Shown here in pieces: positions 6,787 through 15,023 of a DNA stretch of 45,886 bases. Positions within the stretch are counted from its first letter, which is position 1; every line of letters starts with the position of its first letter. The notes below the pieces were generated by a model. That model did not search any database. It saw only the letters and a list, made by a program, of their open reading frames with translations, and had not been told where the DNA came from. The stretch spans positions 1 through 45,886 of the IMG/VR virus record IMGVR_UViG_3300010368_000021; one strand, 5' to 3'. The position numbers and the translations under genes were made by a program. The DNA comes from a virus.

Positions 6787-9432
6787 ATGTCAGGTGTAGC
6801 CGGAGGTCAGAGAATAGAAAAGAAAGATGTTAAACGTACTTTCGATAAGTACGTAAAAGATGTTCTAGAAAAGATACCAGGATTCAAAAAAGCATCACTA
6901 TCTGGAAGTGTTAAAGCAGGAAGTAAGCCGGATTTTGGAGACCTCGACTTAATTGTTCAATTCGAAGGAGAAGATAAGAAAGAAGTTAAACAGAGAATAA
7001 TTAAAACAGTAACTTCGGAACCTGATAGCGTTATAGTTCCTTTTAAGAGTGAAAAATATTCAGGTAAAAAATACTACAACTCTGGAGAAATAATTACTAT
7101 CCTCTTTCCAATTACAGGTCAGCAAGATAAATACATACAAGTAGATAATATCATATCACTATCAGACGAAGAACATGCATTTAAAAATAGCTTCTTAGAT
7201 CTACCAGCCGAAAAACAAGGACTGTTATTAGGACTAGTAAAAGTTATTCTACTAGAAGAAAACCCAGTTGAACTGCTCAAGAGATTAAGCATAAATGATG
7301 TACCACAGCTTACACCAGATGAAGAATTAGAGTTCAATTTAAGTTCAAATAAACTAACTTTAAGGAAAGTAAAATTAAAAGATTTCAAAACAGTTGCTAG
7401 AGAAGATCTATGGAGTACAACAAATTGGGGACTAATAAGAGAACTTTTTAAAAACTATAACATAGACGGAACATTCGAAGATTTACTACAAGATATTAAA
7501 TCTAAAGTAAAAAATCCAAGATCAAAAGAAAGAATTAAAGGTGTTTTTAATAGTATGGTATCAGTAAAATCAGGGGAAGTGGGGACACCTAAAGGAGCAG
7601 GGAAAGAAAAAGCACTACAGACAGTAAATACTATACTAGAGGATGAGCAAGGTAAAACAGTAGGACTATACGCCGGAGGATTTAAACCACCTCACAAAGC
7701 TCATTTTAATAATGCAAAATTTTTAGCAGATAAAGTAGACAGGTTGGTTATATTTATAGGACCTAAAGTACGAGAAGGAGTAAGAATTAGCGCTGAACAA
7801 TCTAAGAGTATTTGGGAAATTTATGCCAAATACCTTCCGATACCGGTTGATATAATCCTATCAGAAGTAACCCCCATAAGAGACATTTATACTTTTGTAG
7901 ATGATAATCAAAATAGCTATTCTAAAATCATAACAGGAACTCTTCCCGAAGAAGCAAAAAGGTTTGACTATTTTATAAAAAATAAAGAAAAATATCCAAC
8001 AGTTGAAATATTAGAGTTACCAAGAGAAGGAGAAGAGGACAGTAAATTTTCTGCTAACTCAATAAGAAATTCTGTCAGGTACTTAAAAAGCGGGGAATGG
8101 ACACCACAGGAAATAAACAACTCAGATAAAGAAAGAAGTATAAACATAGCAGCAATGCGTGCACCATCAGAAAAAGAGATACAAATGCAAGAAGCTTTAG
8201 ATAAAACACTACACGAACTTTTTAACACTAATCAATTAGTTAAAGAAGGTTCTTCCGGAACAGCAATAGCTCCAAAAAGCGTTATTGCGTCAAAAGATAG
8301 AGCAATGCTAGTTACCGTATATAAGAAACTACTTACCCTACTCGGGGACGAGTACTACGATATAGTATTCAATGGAGATAGTATAACAGTTCGGAATAAA
8401 AAAGAAGGAGAAAGAGTTGGCTTTGATTACACACCATATATGGGCTCTATTTTAGAGTATATGATAGATCAAAAGATGAAAGTAACTCCCTTACCTGAAG
8501 TCAAAATTAGGAGAGATATAGCAGAATCAAGTGATTTCTTTGGACGTACAGCATTCTACGACCCTAATAAGAAAGAAGTAGTTCTCTACGTAGAAGGAAG
8601 ACACCCTAAAGATGTAATGAGATCTTTTACACATGAGATGATTCATCATAAACAGAATTTAGAAGGTAGATTAGGTTCCGTAGGAACTACTAATACAAAT
8701 GAAGATAGTAACTTAATAGAGATAGAAAAAGAAGCATACTTAGAAGGGAATATAACTTTCAGGAACTGGGAAGATGAGATTAAAAATGGTAAAAAAAAAG
8801 AAGTGATGGCAGAAGGTAAATACGATAAACTTACAAATACAATATCCTCAAATATCTTCAAAGCATGGAAACAAGCCGTAGATGAAGGAGAAGACGGGTT
8901 TCAATATAAAGACAACTATGAAGGTTTAGGAGCAAATTTCGATGTAGAAGCTACAATAGAATTAACATTCGATACGGGGACAATGGATGTTATTGAGACA
9001 ACAGGAGCAGGTACAGACAACGAAGGAGATTTCATTAGAATAGATGTAGAAGTAGATGAACAACTCCTACCAGAAATATGGGAAGAGATTTCTATGACAT
9101 TAAAGGATATTGTTAGACATGAAATAGAACACCTAACACATAACATAGGAAGCGATACTGCTAACCCCAATAAAGGAATGGCAGACGATCTTGAAAGAAG
9201 AGCTTGGATAAAATCAAAAAAATCAAGAGCTAATCAATATTTAGAGCTTGAAAAAGAGGTAGATGCAAATTTACAAGGACTACTCTTAAGGGCTAAAAAA
9301 GAAAAGAAACCCTTTGCTGATGTAGTGAACAGGTATATAGACTCACAAGATATAACACCAAGTCAAAAAGAAAAAATACTTACCCTATGGCGTAAAAGAC
9401 TACCAGCATTAGGAATAAGACAACTGCTGTAA
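6787..9432 (+). CDS. Four-domain fusion: nucleotidyltransferase, HIGH nucleotidylyltransferase, two HExxH domains
   Basis: 881 residues. Domain 1 (about 1-170) is a polymerase-beta-type nucleotidyltransferase: SLSGSVKAGS (38-47) and D52-x-D54 in FGDLDLIV. Domain 2 (about 290-460) is a HIGH-family nucleotidylyltransferase: GGFKPPHKAH (297-306) and FSANSIRNSVR as the second phosphate-binding motif. Domain 3 (about 500-670) carries a zinc-peptidase HEMIH (616-620). Domain 4 (about 678-881) carries a second HEIEH (778-782) in VRHEIEHLTH. Linkers include TILE (282-285) before domain 2, LVKE|G (484-488) before domain 3 and VMAE|G (673-677) before domain 4, all similar to the (I/L)xE cleavage rule of T4 prohead proteases. 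It may be a polyprotein matured in the head; this is inference. Individual domain families are seen directly; peptidase activity is not proven. Confidence 0.72.
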   Translation: MSGVAGGQRIEKKDVKRTFDKYVKDVLEKIPGFKKASLSGSVKAGSKPDFGDLDLIVQFEGEDKKEVKQRIIKTVTSEPDSVIVPFKSEKYSGKKYYNSGEIITILFPITGQQDKYIQVDNIISLSDEEHAFKNSFLDLPAEKQGLLLGLVKVILLEENPVELLKRLSINDVPQLTPDEELEFNLSSNKLTLRKVKLKDFKTVAREDLWSTTNWGLIRELFKNYNIDGTFEDLLQDIKSKVKNPRSKERIKGVFNSMVSVKSGEVGTPKGAGKEKALQTVNTILEDEQGKTVGLYAGGFKPPHKAHFNNAKFLADKVDRLVIFIGPKVREGVRISAEQSKSIWEIYAKYLPIPVDIILSEVTPIRDIYTFVDDNQNSYSKIITGTLPEEAKRFDYFIKNKEKYPTVEILELPREGEEDSKFSANSIRNSVRYLKSGEWTPQEINNSDKERSINIAAMRAPSEKEIQMQEALDKTLHELFNTNQLVKEGSSGTAIAPKSVIASKDRAMLVTVYKKLLTLLGDEYYDIVFNGDSITVRNKKEGERVGFDYTPYMGSILEYMIDQKMKVTPLPEVKIRRDIAESSDFFGRTAFYDPNKKEVVLYVEGRHPKDVMRSFTHEMIHHKQNLEGRLGSVGTTNTNEDSNLIEIEKEAYLEGNITFRNWEDEIKNGKKKEVMAEGKYDKLTNTISSNIFKAWKQAVDEGEDGFQYKDNYEGLGANFDVEATIELTFDTGTMDVIETTGAGTDNEGDFIRIDVEVDEQLLPEIWEEISMTLKDIVRHEIEHLTHNIGSDTANPNKGMADDLERRAWIKSKKSRANQYLELEKEVDANLQGLLLRAKKEKKPFADVVNRYIDSQDITPSQKEKILTLWRKRLPALGIRQLL

Positions 9433-9440
9433 AAAAAGGT

Positions 9441-9974
9441 ATGGGAAAACTAAAAGATTTGTTATTAGAAAAATCAGAAACTATGCCTCCGTATAATATC
9501 TACTGTGATATGGACGGAGTATTAACTGACTTCGAAACAAGGTTTGAGCACTACACAGGATACAGCAATCCAAAAGAGTATGAAGATGAATTTGGATCCG
9601 CAGCTTTTTGGAATATCATAGACGGAGAAGTAGGTATCAAATTCTGGTCAGAAATGCCCTGGATGCCTCAAGGACAGAGACTGTGGAATTTTATAGAACC
9701 TTACAGCCCGCAAATTTTGACATCTCCTTCAAGACATAATAACTCAAGACTAGGAAAAAACCTATGGGTTAGACAAAATATACCTTCATCTCCAAAAGTG
9801 ATATTTGCTTACTCAAAAGATAAGCAGAGATATGCTAACGAGAATTCAATTCTAATAGATGATAAAAAATCAAATATTGAAGAATGGATATCGAAAGGCG
9901 GAATTGCTATAAGATGTAAAGACGGAAATGTAGATTATGTTATAGAAAAATTAAAAGAATTAAAGTATGAGTAA
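9441..9974 (+). CDS. HAD-family 5'(3')-deoxyribonucleotidase-like phosphatase
   Basis: 177 residues. Motif I is IYCDMDGVLTDF with nucleophile D23 and D25. Motif II is the ILTSPS segment, motif III a lysine in FAYSKDKQRYA, and motif IV the acidic pair D140-D141 in ILIDDKKSN. Length and the FWS(E)MPWMP segment fit the deoxyribonucleotidase group, which dephosphorylates (d)NMPs. It starts MGKLKDLLLE|KSE, a tag like those on other proteins here and ending in LLE. It sits between the four-domain fusion and a zinc protein, overlapping the latter by eight bases. Confidence 0.8.
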   Translation: MGKLKDLLLEKSETMPPYNIYCDMDGVLTDFETRFEHYTGYSNPKEYEDEFGSAAFWNIIDGEVGIKFWSEMPWMPQGQRLWNFIEPYSPQILTSPSRHNNSRLGKNLWVRQNIPSSPKVIFAYSKDKQRYANENSILIDDKKSNIEEWISKGGIAIRCKDGNVDYVIEKLKELKYE

Positions 9975-10545
9975 GGAATCGTTACTAAAGAAAGAATTTA
10001 AACAAAGAGATGTACAGAGAGTCAGGAATATAGTTAATAAAGACTATACAGCTAAAACAAAAGCTCAAACAGGTTACAAAAAAATAATAGGCAAATACAA
10101 GGAGGGTGATATTTGGGAAGAATCAGGTAAAAATTGGACAATTAAAAACGGAATTAAACAAAATGTTACAAAATTAGATGCAGCTAAAAAAGCTGTTCGT
10201 ATACCACTAAGGTGCCCTAACTGCGGAGGTCCGATGAAACATCACTTAGCTCAAAAAATGTACAAAATTCATGGGTTTTGTTTTGATCCATGTACTGTAG
10301 AGTACGAAGCCGACTTAAGGAAAGCAGGACTATTTGAGCAGTATGAACAAAGAATGATGCAAGGCAGTATGAAACTCTTTGTAAAAGATATAGAACAGTG
10401 GGCTCTAGAGACAGTTAATTCACAAGATACTTTTATTACAGAACAGGGGGATATAGAAGATTGGAAATCTAACAACTCAGAAAAAAAGAAAATATTAAAA
10501 AATATCAAGCAGTATATAACACACCTATCAGAACACATAAAATAG
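9967..10545 (+). CDS. Conserved T4-like phage zinc-binding protein
   Basis: 192 residues. A likely zinc site consists of C83 and C86 in LRCPNCGGPM and C105 and C109 in FCFDPC. The N-terminal part (RDVQRVRNIVNKDYTAK, GDIWEESGKNWTIKNG) is of a type common to many T4-like phages from aquatic bacteria. The C-terminus is charged and helical. A role in nucleic-acid binding is plausible from the zinc ribbon and basic character, but no specific function can be given. It overlaps the preceding nucleotidase gene, so they are likely cotranslated. Confidence 0.75.
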   Translation: MSKESLLKKEFKQRDVQRVRNIVNKDYTAKTKAQTGYKKIIGKYKEGDIWEESGKNWTIKNGIKQNVTKLDAAKKAVRIPLRCPNCGGPMKHHLAQKMYKIHGFCFDPCTVEYEADLRKAGLFEQYEQRMMQGSMKLFVKDIEQWALETVNSQDTFITEQGDIEDWKSNNSEKKKILKNIKQYITHLSEHIK

Positions 10546-10548
10546 GTA

Positions 10549-10556
10549 TATTTATA
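10549..10556 (+). promoter_or_regulatory. TATTTATA box
   Basis: Exact match in the 37-base gap, 26 bases before the ATG at 10583. Confidence 0.55.
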
Positions 10557-10582
10557 ATTATAGCTTTTAAATATCAAAACCA

Positions 10583-12739
10583 ATGACTTATCAAGAAATT
10601 CAAGAACGTGTATCAAAATGCAAAATTGCACTAAATATAATTAAAGACAGAGGGTTAGGAAAACTTTCACAACAAAGTATGCTAATATCTAAAAAAAAAT
10701 TAGAACTACTTAAAGAATCTTTAGAAAGAAAGCTAGAAGCTGTAGAATTTGAAGATGAAAAAAAAGCAGCTGAATTCTCTAAAGACAATCCTGATGTGAC
10801 TGTTAAGCTAAAAAGCGAGCAACAGGAAATTGAATATTCAGTCGAAGAGACAAGAGTTATAGCCCTGGAAATTGCAAAGACACTAGTAAGTGCTTTGAGA
10901 GAAGTCGGAGATGAAGTAGCAAGAGGTACAGTAAAAGATATAATGTCTAACTCATTTACTATTTATATAGAGTACAAAAACAACTTTGAAGATGAGTTTT
11001 CATTTTACATAACTGGAGGTATTCTACACCTAGTTGATGATTCATTTGATAAAGAAATTGGCGAAGTAGGAATTAAGCCATCTGGAGAGCCGCTAGTTCA
11101 CAAAGATTTAGTAAAAAATAATCTTGTTAAATACTTTAATTCTTTAAACGAACAGGAATATTCGAAAGATATCGAAGTAGGAGCTGATGAATATGAAGAA
11201 AATATTGGCTTAGCTGATATTGAAGAAATGGGGTATGAAGCTGGTGAAGAAGCATTTGAAAAAATTAAAGGTAGATTTAAAAACAAACCAGACCACCAAG
11301 CATATAGAAAAGGATTCTTTCAAGGATTCATAGATAATGCTAGTTCTTATGGTTTAAATGAAGATCTAGATTTAGGACACGAAGACAACGAACCACATAT
11401 GTTAAAAGCAGACCTATATCGTATTGGAAAATATGCTATGGAACTTTATAAAATGGTAGATCAGTTTGAGGGTGTTGGTGAAGTAGATTTTCCGGCTTGG
11501 TGGCAGGCTAAAATTACTAATGCTAAAACTGCAATAGTAGGTGCTAAACATTACCTTGATTTTGAACTTAAAGAACCTGAAATCGATTCTATAGTAAGTT
11601 TAGATGAAATTGGAATGTTTCACGATCCAAAAGGATATGAGAAAAGCAAACCAGAAAAACCTACTTACACTAAAAAATACCTAAGTAAAGGTGTATACGA
11701 TATTTTTAAAAATGGTAAAAAAGTAAAAACCATTAAAGGTAGTGAAGGAGATGCTAATGCTTACATTAATCAACTTCAAAGAGAAATGTCTGAGGGTATG
11801 TCTGAAGAAGAATGGGCTAAAGCAAAAGAAGAAGATAGATTAGCTCAACTTCCAATGGACCAACAGCTAAAAATTAAAAAAATGACAGCTATGTTGAAAG
11901 CCGAGAAAAAACCTAAAAAAATAAATGAAGCAGAAATTGGTGAAGAGACTCCAAGACAGAGATACCTTACCTTATTTGATATATATAAAAAAGCTTCTAG
12001 GTCTGATCAAGACAGGTTGAGACCAGGAGTTCTTAAAGCAGCAAAGAAAATAGGAATAAAGTTAGACCTTGGAAATATTAACGAAGCCCCTAAAGGAGTA
12101 TACTATATTAAGGTAGCTGTAAGAGATGCTAGAAAAGCTATAATGATCTTAGATGACAAATATTATAAAGAAGTAATATACAACGGGTCAGATAGTTATT
12201 ACTTTAGTTCAGAAGAAACAGCCTACGATGCATTAGAAGATTTTGGTGGAAATGATATAGAGGTAGTAGATACAAATCTTGACTTATTTGCAGAAAATAA
12301 ACAATCAAAAACAAAAACAGTAGAAAATTTTGTTTCTGTATCATATGATAAAGGAAATGGTGCTACCTCTGCATCAATGATTTTAACTACAAGTGGTGAT
12401 GTTAAATTAGAAAGAAATAAAGAAATTAAGGAAGAGAGTTCAGACAGTTTAAGTAAAATGAAAGAATTAGCTAGGAAAGAGAGCGAACAAGGATATGTAC
12501 AGCATGTAAATAAACTACCTAATGGTGGGTATAGAGTCGAAGATTGGTATGATTCAGATAATACAGTATTTTCCTATGAAGGAGGAGAATTATTAGAAGG
12601 AGATTCAAAAAAAGAACAGAAGTTAAACGAGGAAAAAGCAACCTGTTGTGGAAGATGTGGAAGAGTTCACAAGAAATCAACGGAATGTAAAAAACCTTAC
12701 CTTTCTAAAAGTAACCCAAAGCATTGCAAAAATAAGTAA
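10583..12739 (+). CDS. Large modular phage protein with internal (I/L)NE sites, possible internal head polyprotein
   Basis: 718 residues that read as a string of small modules. About 1-255 is acidic and helical. About 268-330 (EPHMLKADLYRIGKYAMELY ... DFPAWWQAKI) is a module widespread in marine T4-like phages. About 355-400 is a short KGVYDIFKNGKK beta module. About 455-500 and 505-680 are further mixed domains. The C-terminus has a zinc-ribbon-like CCGRCG (688-693) followed by two more Cys. Modules are separated by LNE|D (E260), INE|A (E449), INE|A (E501) and LNE|E (E683), matching the T4-type prohead protease rule. This pattern suggests processing in the head. No enzymatic motif is evident. 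Confidence 0.65.
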   Translation: MTYQEIQERVSKCKIALNIIKDRGLGKLSQQSMLISKKKLELLKESLERKLEAVEFEDEKKAAEFSKDNPDVTVKLKSEQQEIEYSVEETRVIALEIAKTLVSALREVGDEVARGTVKDIMSNSFTIYIEYKNNFEDEFSFYITGGILHLVDDSFDKEIGEVGIKPSGEPLVHKDLVKNNLVKYFNSLNEQEYSKDIEVGADEYEENIGLADIEEMGYEAGEEAFEKIKGRFKNKPDHQAYRKGFFQGFIDNASSYGLNEDLDLGHEDNEPHMLKADLYRIGKYAMELYKMVDQFEGVGEVDFPAWWQAKITNAKTAIVGAKHYLDFELKEPEIDSIVSLDEIGMFHDPKGYEKSKPEKPTYTKKYLSKGVYDIFKNGKKVKTIKGSEGDANAYINQLQREMSEGMSEEEWAKAKEEDRLAQLPMDQQLKIKKMTAMLKAEKKPKKINEAEIGEETPRQRYLTLFDIYKKASRSDQDRLRPGVLKAAKKIGIKLDLGNINEAPKGVYYIKVAVRDARKAIMILDDKYYKEVIYNGSDSYYFSSEETAYDALEDFGGNDIEVVDTNLDLFAENKQSKTKTVENFVSVSYDKGNGATSASMILTTSGDVKLERNKEIKEESSDSLSKMKELARKESEQGYVQHVNKLPNGGYRVEDWYDSDNTVFSYEGGELLEGDSKKEQKLNEEKATCCGRCGRVHKKSTECKKPYLSKSNPKHCKNK

Positions 12740-12742
12740 AAG

Positions 12743-13360
12743 ATGAGAATAAACGAACTCAAAAGACTAATAGAACAAGCATACATCGAAGTTCTTTTAG
12801 AACAGGATAAAGAACCAGCACCAGAAGACCTTACAGGAGATGATACTGCAGGTCCGGAGACAGTTTTAGAAGATGCTACGGATACGATGTTAGAAAAATT
12901 TCCAACGCTAAAAGCAACTCTAGTTAAATTAATGACACAGGATTTCAAGGAGTTCGTTAAGTCTGTTGATTGGATATCACCACGACCAACTTCATTTAGA
13001 ATCAACCTCTCTAATGGGCAGGATTTTTCTCTTAAGTGGACAGGAAAGACTTTCGATGCACAAATCCAAGGAAAGAATTATGCATTAGGGAAGATTAGTG
13101 AATTTCAACAAGCTCTAGATAGATTAGGAGTTCTATATCAAGAAGCGCCCTTAACGGGAGCAGGGCTAGAGGGAGAGCCTGGAGCAGAAGGAGAGACAGG
13201 TTCCGGAGCCGGAGGAGGAGCAGGAGATTTTCCAGGAGGAGAAGATGCAGCATTTGCAGAGCCAGGAGCAGAAGCACCAGAGGGTGGAGAAGAAGCAGGA
13301 GGAGCTGATTTAGGAGGAGAAGAAATAGATTTTGAAGCAGGAGAAGAACCAGAAGCATAG
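12743..13360 (+). CDS. Small protein with acidic Gly/Glu/Ala-rich tail
   Basis: 205 residues. An N-terminal helix (MRINELKRLIEQAYIEVLLE) is followed by a folded region of about residues 45-135, containing SFRINLSNGQDFSLKWTG and LGKISEFQQALDRLG. The last ~65 residues are low-complexity Gly, Glu, Ala and Pro with many GGEE/GAE units, giving a strongly acidic disordered tail. T4-type scaffold and internal core proteins often have such tails, and the position between a possible head polyprotein and a tagged small protein fits. LLE occurs at 18-20 as a possible cleavage site. Function unknown. Confidence 0.65.
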   Translation: MRINELKRLIEQAYIEVLLEQDKEPAPEDLTGDDTAGPETVLEDATDTMLEKFPTLKATLVKLMTQDFKEFVKSVDWISPRPTSFRINLSNGQDFSLKWTGKTFDAQIQGKNYALGKISEFQQALDRLGVLYQEAPLTGAGLEGEPGAEGETGSGAGGGAGDFPGGEDAAFAEPGAEAPEGGEEAGGADLGGEEIDFEAGEEPEA

Positions 13361-13365
13361 TATAT

Positions 13366-13599
13366 ATGAAACTTATAGATATTTTAAACGAGGGAGAAGA
13401 ATTACCCTTTGGAAACAAGCCATCAGAGGCAAGAAAAGTACTAGAACTAGCAGCTAAAATAAACAGCGCAATAGTTAGTATTGACGACAGTATGAGTTAC
13501 GGAGACTTTGCAAAAGCAGTAGCAATAGTTCTAAGAGATGAGTACGGTAGGCATACTTATAAACTATTTACAGACGAGTTAAATACAAACTTAGAATAG
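13366..13599 (+). CDS. Small protein with MKLIDILNE tag
   Basis: 77 residues, unrecognised. The first nine residues MKLIDILNE followed by GEE match the tag seen on the kinase-like and other proteins, ending in the (I/L)xE rule. The remainder looks helical (SEARKVLELAAKINSAIVSI, then YGDFAKAVAIVLRDE) and acidic. It starts five bases after the acidic-tail gene and is the last gene before a host-like promoter. Confidence 0.65.
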   Translation: MKLIDILNEGEELPFGNKPSEARKVLELAAKINSAIVSIDDSMSYGDFAKAVAIVLRDEYGRHTYKLFTDELNTNLE

Positions 13600-13619
13600 A
13601 GTACGGAGAGATAGAATAG

Positions 13620-13650
13620 TTGGCTATTAAATATATATTTCGTATATTTA
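13620..13650 (+). promoter_or_regulatory. TTG-N16-TTCGTATATT promoter
   Basis: TTG 13620-13622, 20-base spacing, TATATTTA 13643-13650 followed by GGTC. It ends 23 bases before the TTG start at 13674. Its flanks ATAGTTGG and TATATTTAGGTC are identical to the element at 5823. Confidence 0.7.
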
Positions 13651-13673
13651 GGTCTATTTAAAATAACAGAACT

Positions 13674-14891
13674 TTGAAAACAGACGTAATCGATAAAATA
13701 GTACAGGAATGGGCTTACAGGTGCGAGAAAGGGTACCCGGATATAATGAACGCTGAAGACTCAAAAATACTTAAAGAGATTTATACCGAGTTTGGCGTAA
13801 AGTTAGAAGAAGAGGTTATTTCACAAGACCATGGAGATTATGAAAGAGTGGAAGGTGAGGATAACGTGTACGTTAGAGCGAAAGACGTAAACAGAGAAAC
13901 AGGTGAACCTAACCCTTCCGTAGAACTGTACAAAGTAGTTGGCTCCGGAAAAGGTAAGTCTAAGGCGGCTACAAAGTATGTTAATATAAATGCAGTAGAC
14001 AAGAAGGTTCTAGAAGAAGAAGAAGTTGAAAAAGTTCTATCAAGAGCAGGAGTAAGTGATGGAGAGATTAACTTGGTAAAGCAAAATGATAATTACAGGA
14101 GAGCATCCAATATTGAGGAGTTTATAAAAGATATAAAGGTATATATGGAAGCTTTTTATGAACTTTTACATGATTATAAAATTCCAAAAGGGGGAAAGGG
14201 AGAACTGTTACCGTTAGTTTCGATAAAAGGAGCACGTATCGGAGGAGCTAATGAGAAAGATATAACAGACAGTAACGGAAAAGTACTAGAAGTAAAAGAC
14301 TTTTCATCAGGAAACGAAATATCACTTGCAACTGGAGGCAGTACACTAGGCAGTATTTTCTTGAAAAACTACGAAACATTTAGGAACCAAGTAGCACCGT
14401 TTAACAAAGTACCTGAATTTAGGTTCATACTGCCGGGAGTAGAGAAGCTTACATCTATACCTGAAATGTACTTAGACGAACTTACCAGACTCCTTGATAA
14501 TTTCCCGTTAGATGATAAAAGTATAGGTAAAGAGTACGTAGAGGTGAAAATAGCAGGGAAGAAGTACCTAGTGAAGAAAGATCAAGAATATACACTAAAA
14601 GTTGACCAGCAAGGAATGATAATATCCTCAGAAACCTCACCAGAATTAGGAAAGAAGCAAGAGTTTGAACTAAGGAAGTTAATGGAACATCCATGGGTAG
14701 TAGGAGGATCAGCTGCACTAAAGAAAAATCTTAACGAAATAAAAAGTAAAGGGCTGCAAGGTATAGACTATCTTATGATATACGATAGAGGAAAAACGGT
14801 CATATTAGATATGCGGAAAGAAGAGGATAGAAGTAGGTTGACTGTAAAGAGGATTGCCAACGGAATACTTACATTAAAACTTAACTACTAA
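13674..14891 (+). CDS. PD-(D/E)XK nuclease-like phage protein
   Basis: 405 residues from a TTG start placed 23 bases after a promoter. The central region GARIGGANEKDITDSNG ... LEVKDF has D196 and E206-V-K208, the spacing of a restriction-endonuclease-type D...ExK active site, followed by a GNEISLATGGS segment. The N-terminal third is charged and helical; the C-terminal part includes a beta domain (YLVKKDQEYTLKVDQQGMI). Motif evidence alone supports a metal-dependent nuclease, with moderate certainty. It is the last gene before the terminase and is separated from it by a terminator. No small terminase is recognisable here, so a packaging-related role is possible but unproven. Confidence 0.5.
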   Translation: MKTDVIDKIVQEWAYRCEKGYPDIMNAEDSKILKEIYTEFGVKLEEEVISQDHGDYERVEGEDNVYVRAKDVNRETGEPNPSVELYKVVGSGKGKSKAATKYVNINAVDKKVLEEEEVEKVLSRAGVSDGEINLVKQNDNYRRASNIEEFIKDIKVYMEAFYELLHDYKIPKGGKGELLPLVSIKGARIGGANEKDITDSNGKVLEVKDFSSGNEISLATGGSTLGSIFLKNYETFRNQVAPFNKVPEFRFILPGVEKLTSIPEMYLDELTRLLDNFPLDDKSIGKEYVEVKIAGKKYLVKKDQEYTLKVDQQGMIISSETSPELGKKQEFELRKLMEHPWVVGGSAALKKNLNEIKSKGLQGIDYLMIYDRGKTVILDMRKEEDRSRLTVKRIANGILTLKLNY

Positions 14892-14961
14892 AGTAAGCCT
14901 CCCTAACTAGCCTCTTTTGCAAAAAATTAAACTATGTAGCAATACTAGTATAACAAACAAG

Positions 14962-14987
14962 CCCATCCTACAAAGGTGGGTTTTTTT
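14962..14987 (+). terminator. Intrinsic terminator before terminase
   Basis: A stem CCCA-T-CCT / AGG-TGGG with one bulged T and loop ACAA (14962-14980), followed by seven T. It separates the PD-(D/E)XK-like gene from the head cassette. Confidence 0.85.
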
Positions 14988-14996
14988 ATATCTATA

Positions 14997-15004
14997 TATT
15001 TATA
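14997..15004 (+). promoter_or_regulatory. TATTTATA box before terminase
   Basis: Exact match, ten bases after the terminator and 19 bases before the terminase ATG. Confidence 0.6.
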
Positions 15005-15023
15005 AGATATAAGTCTATAAGTT

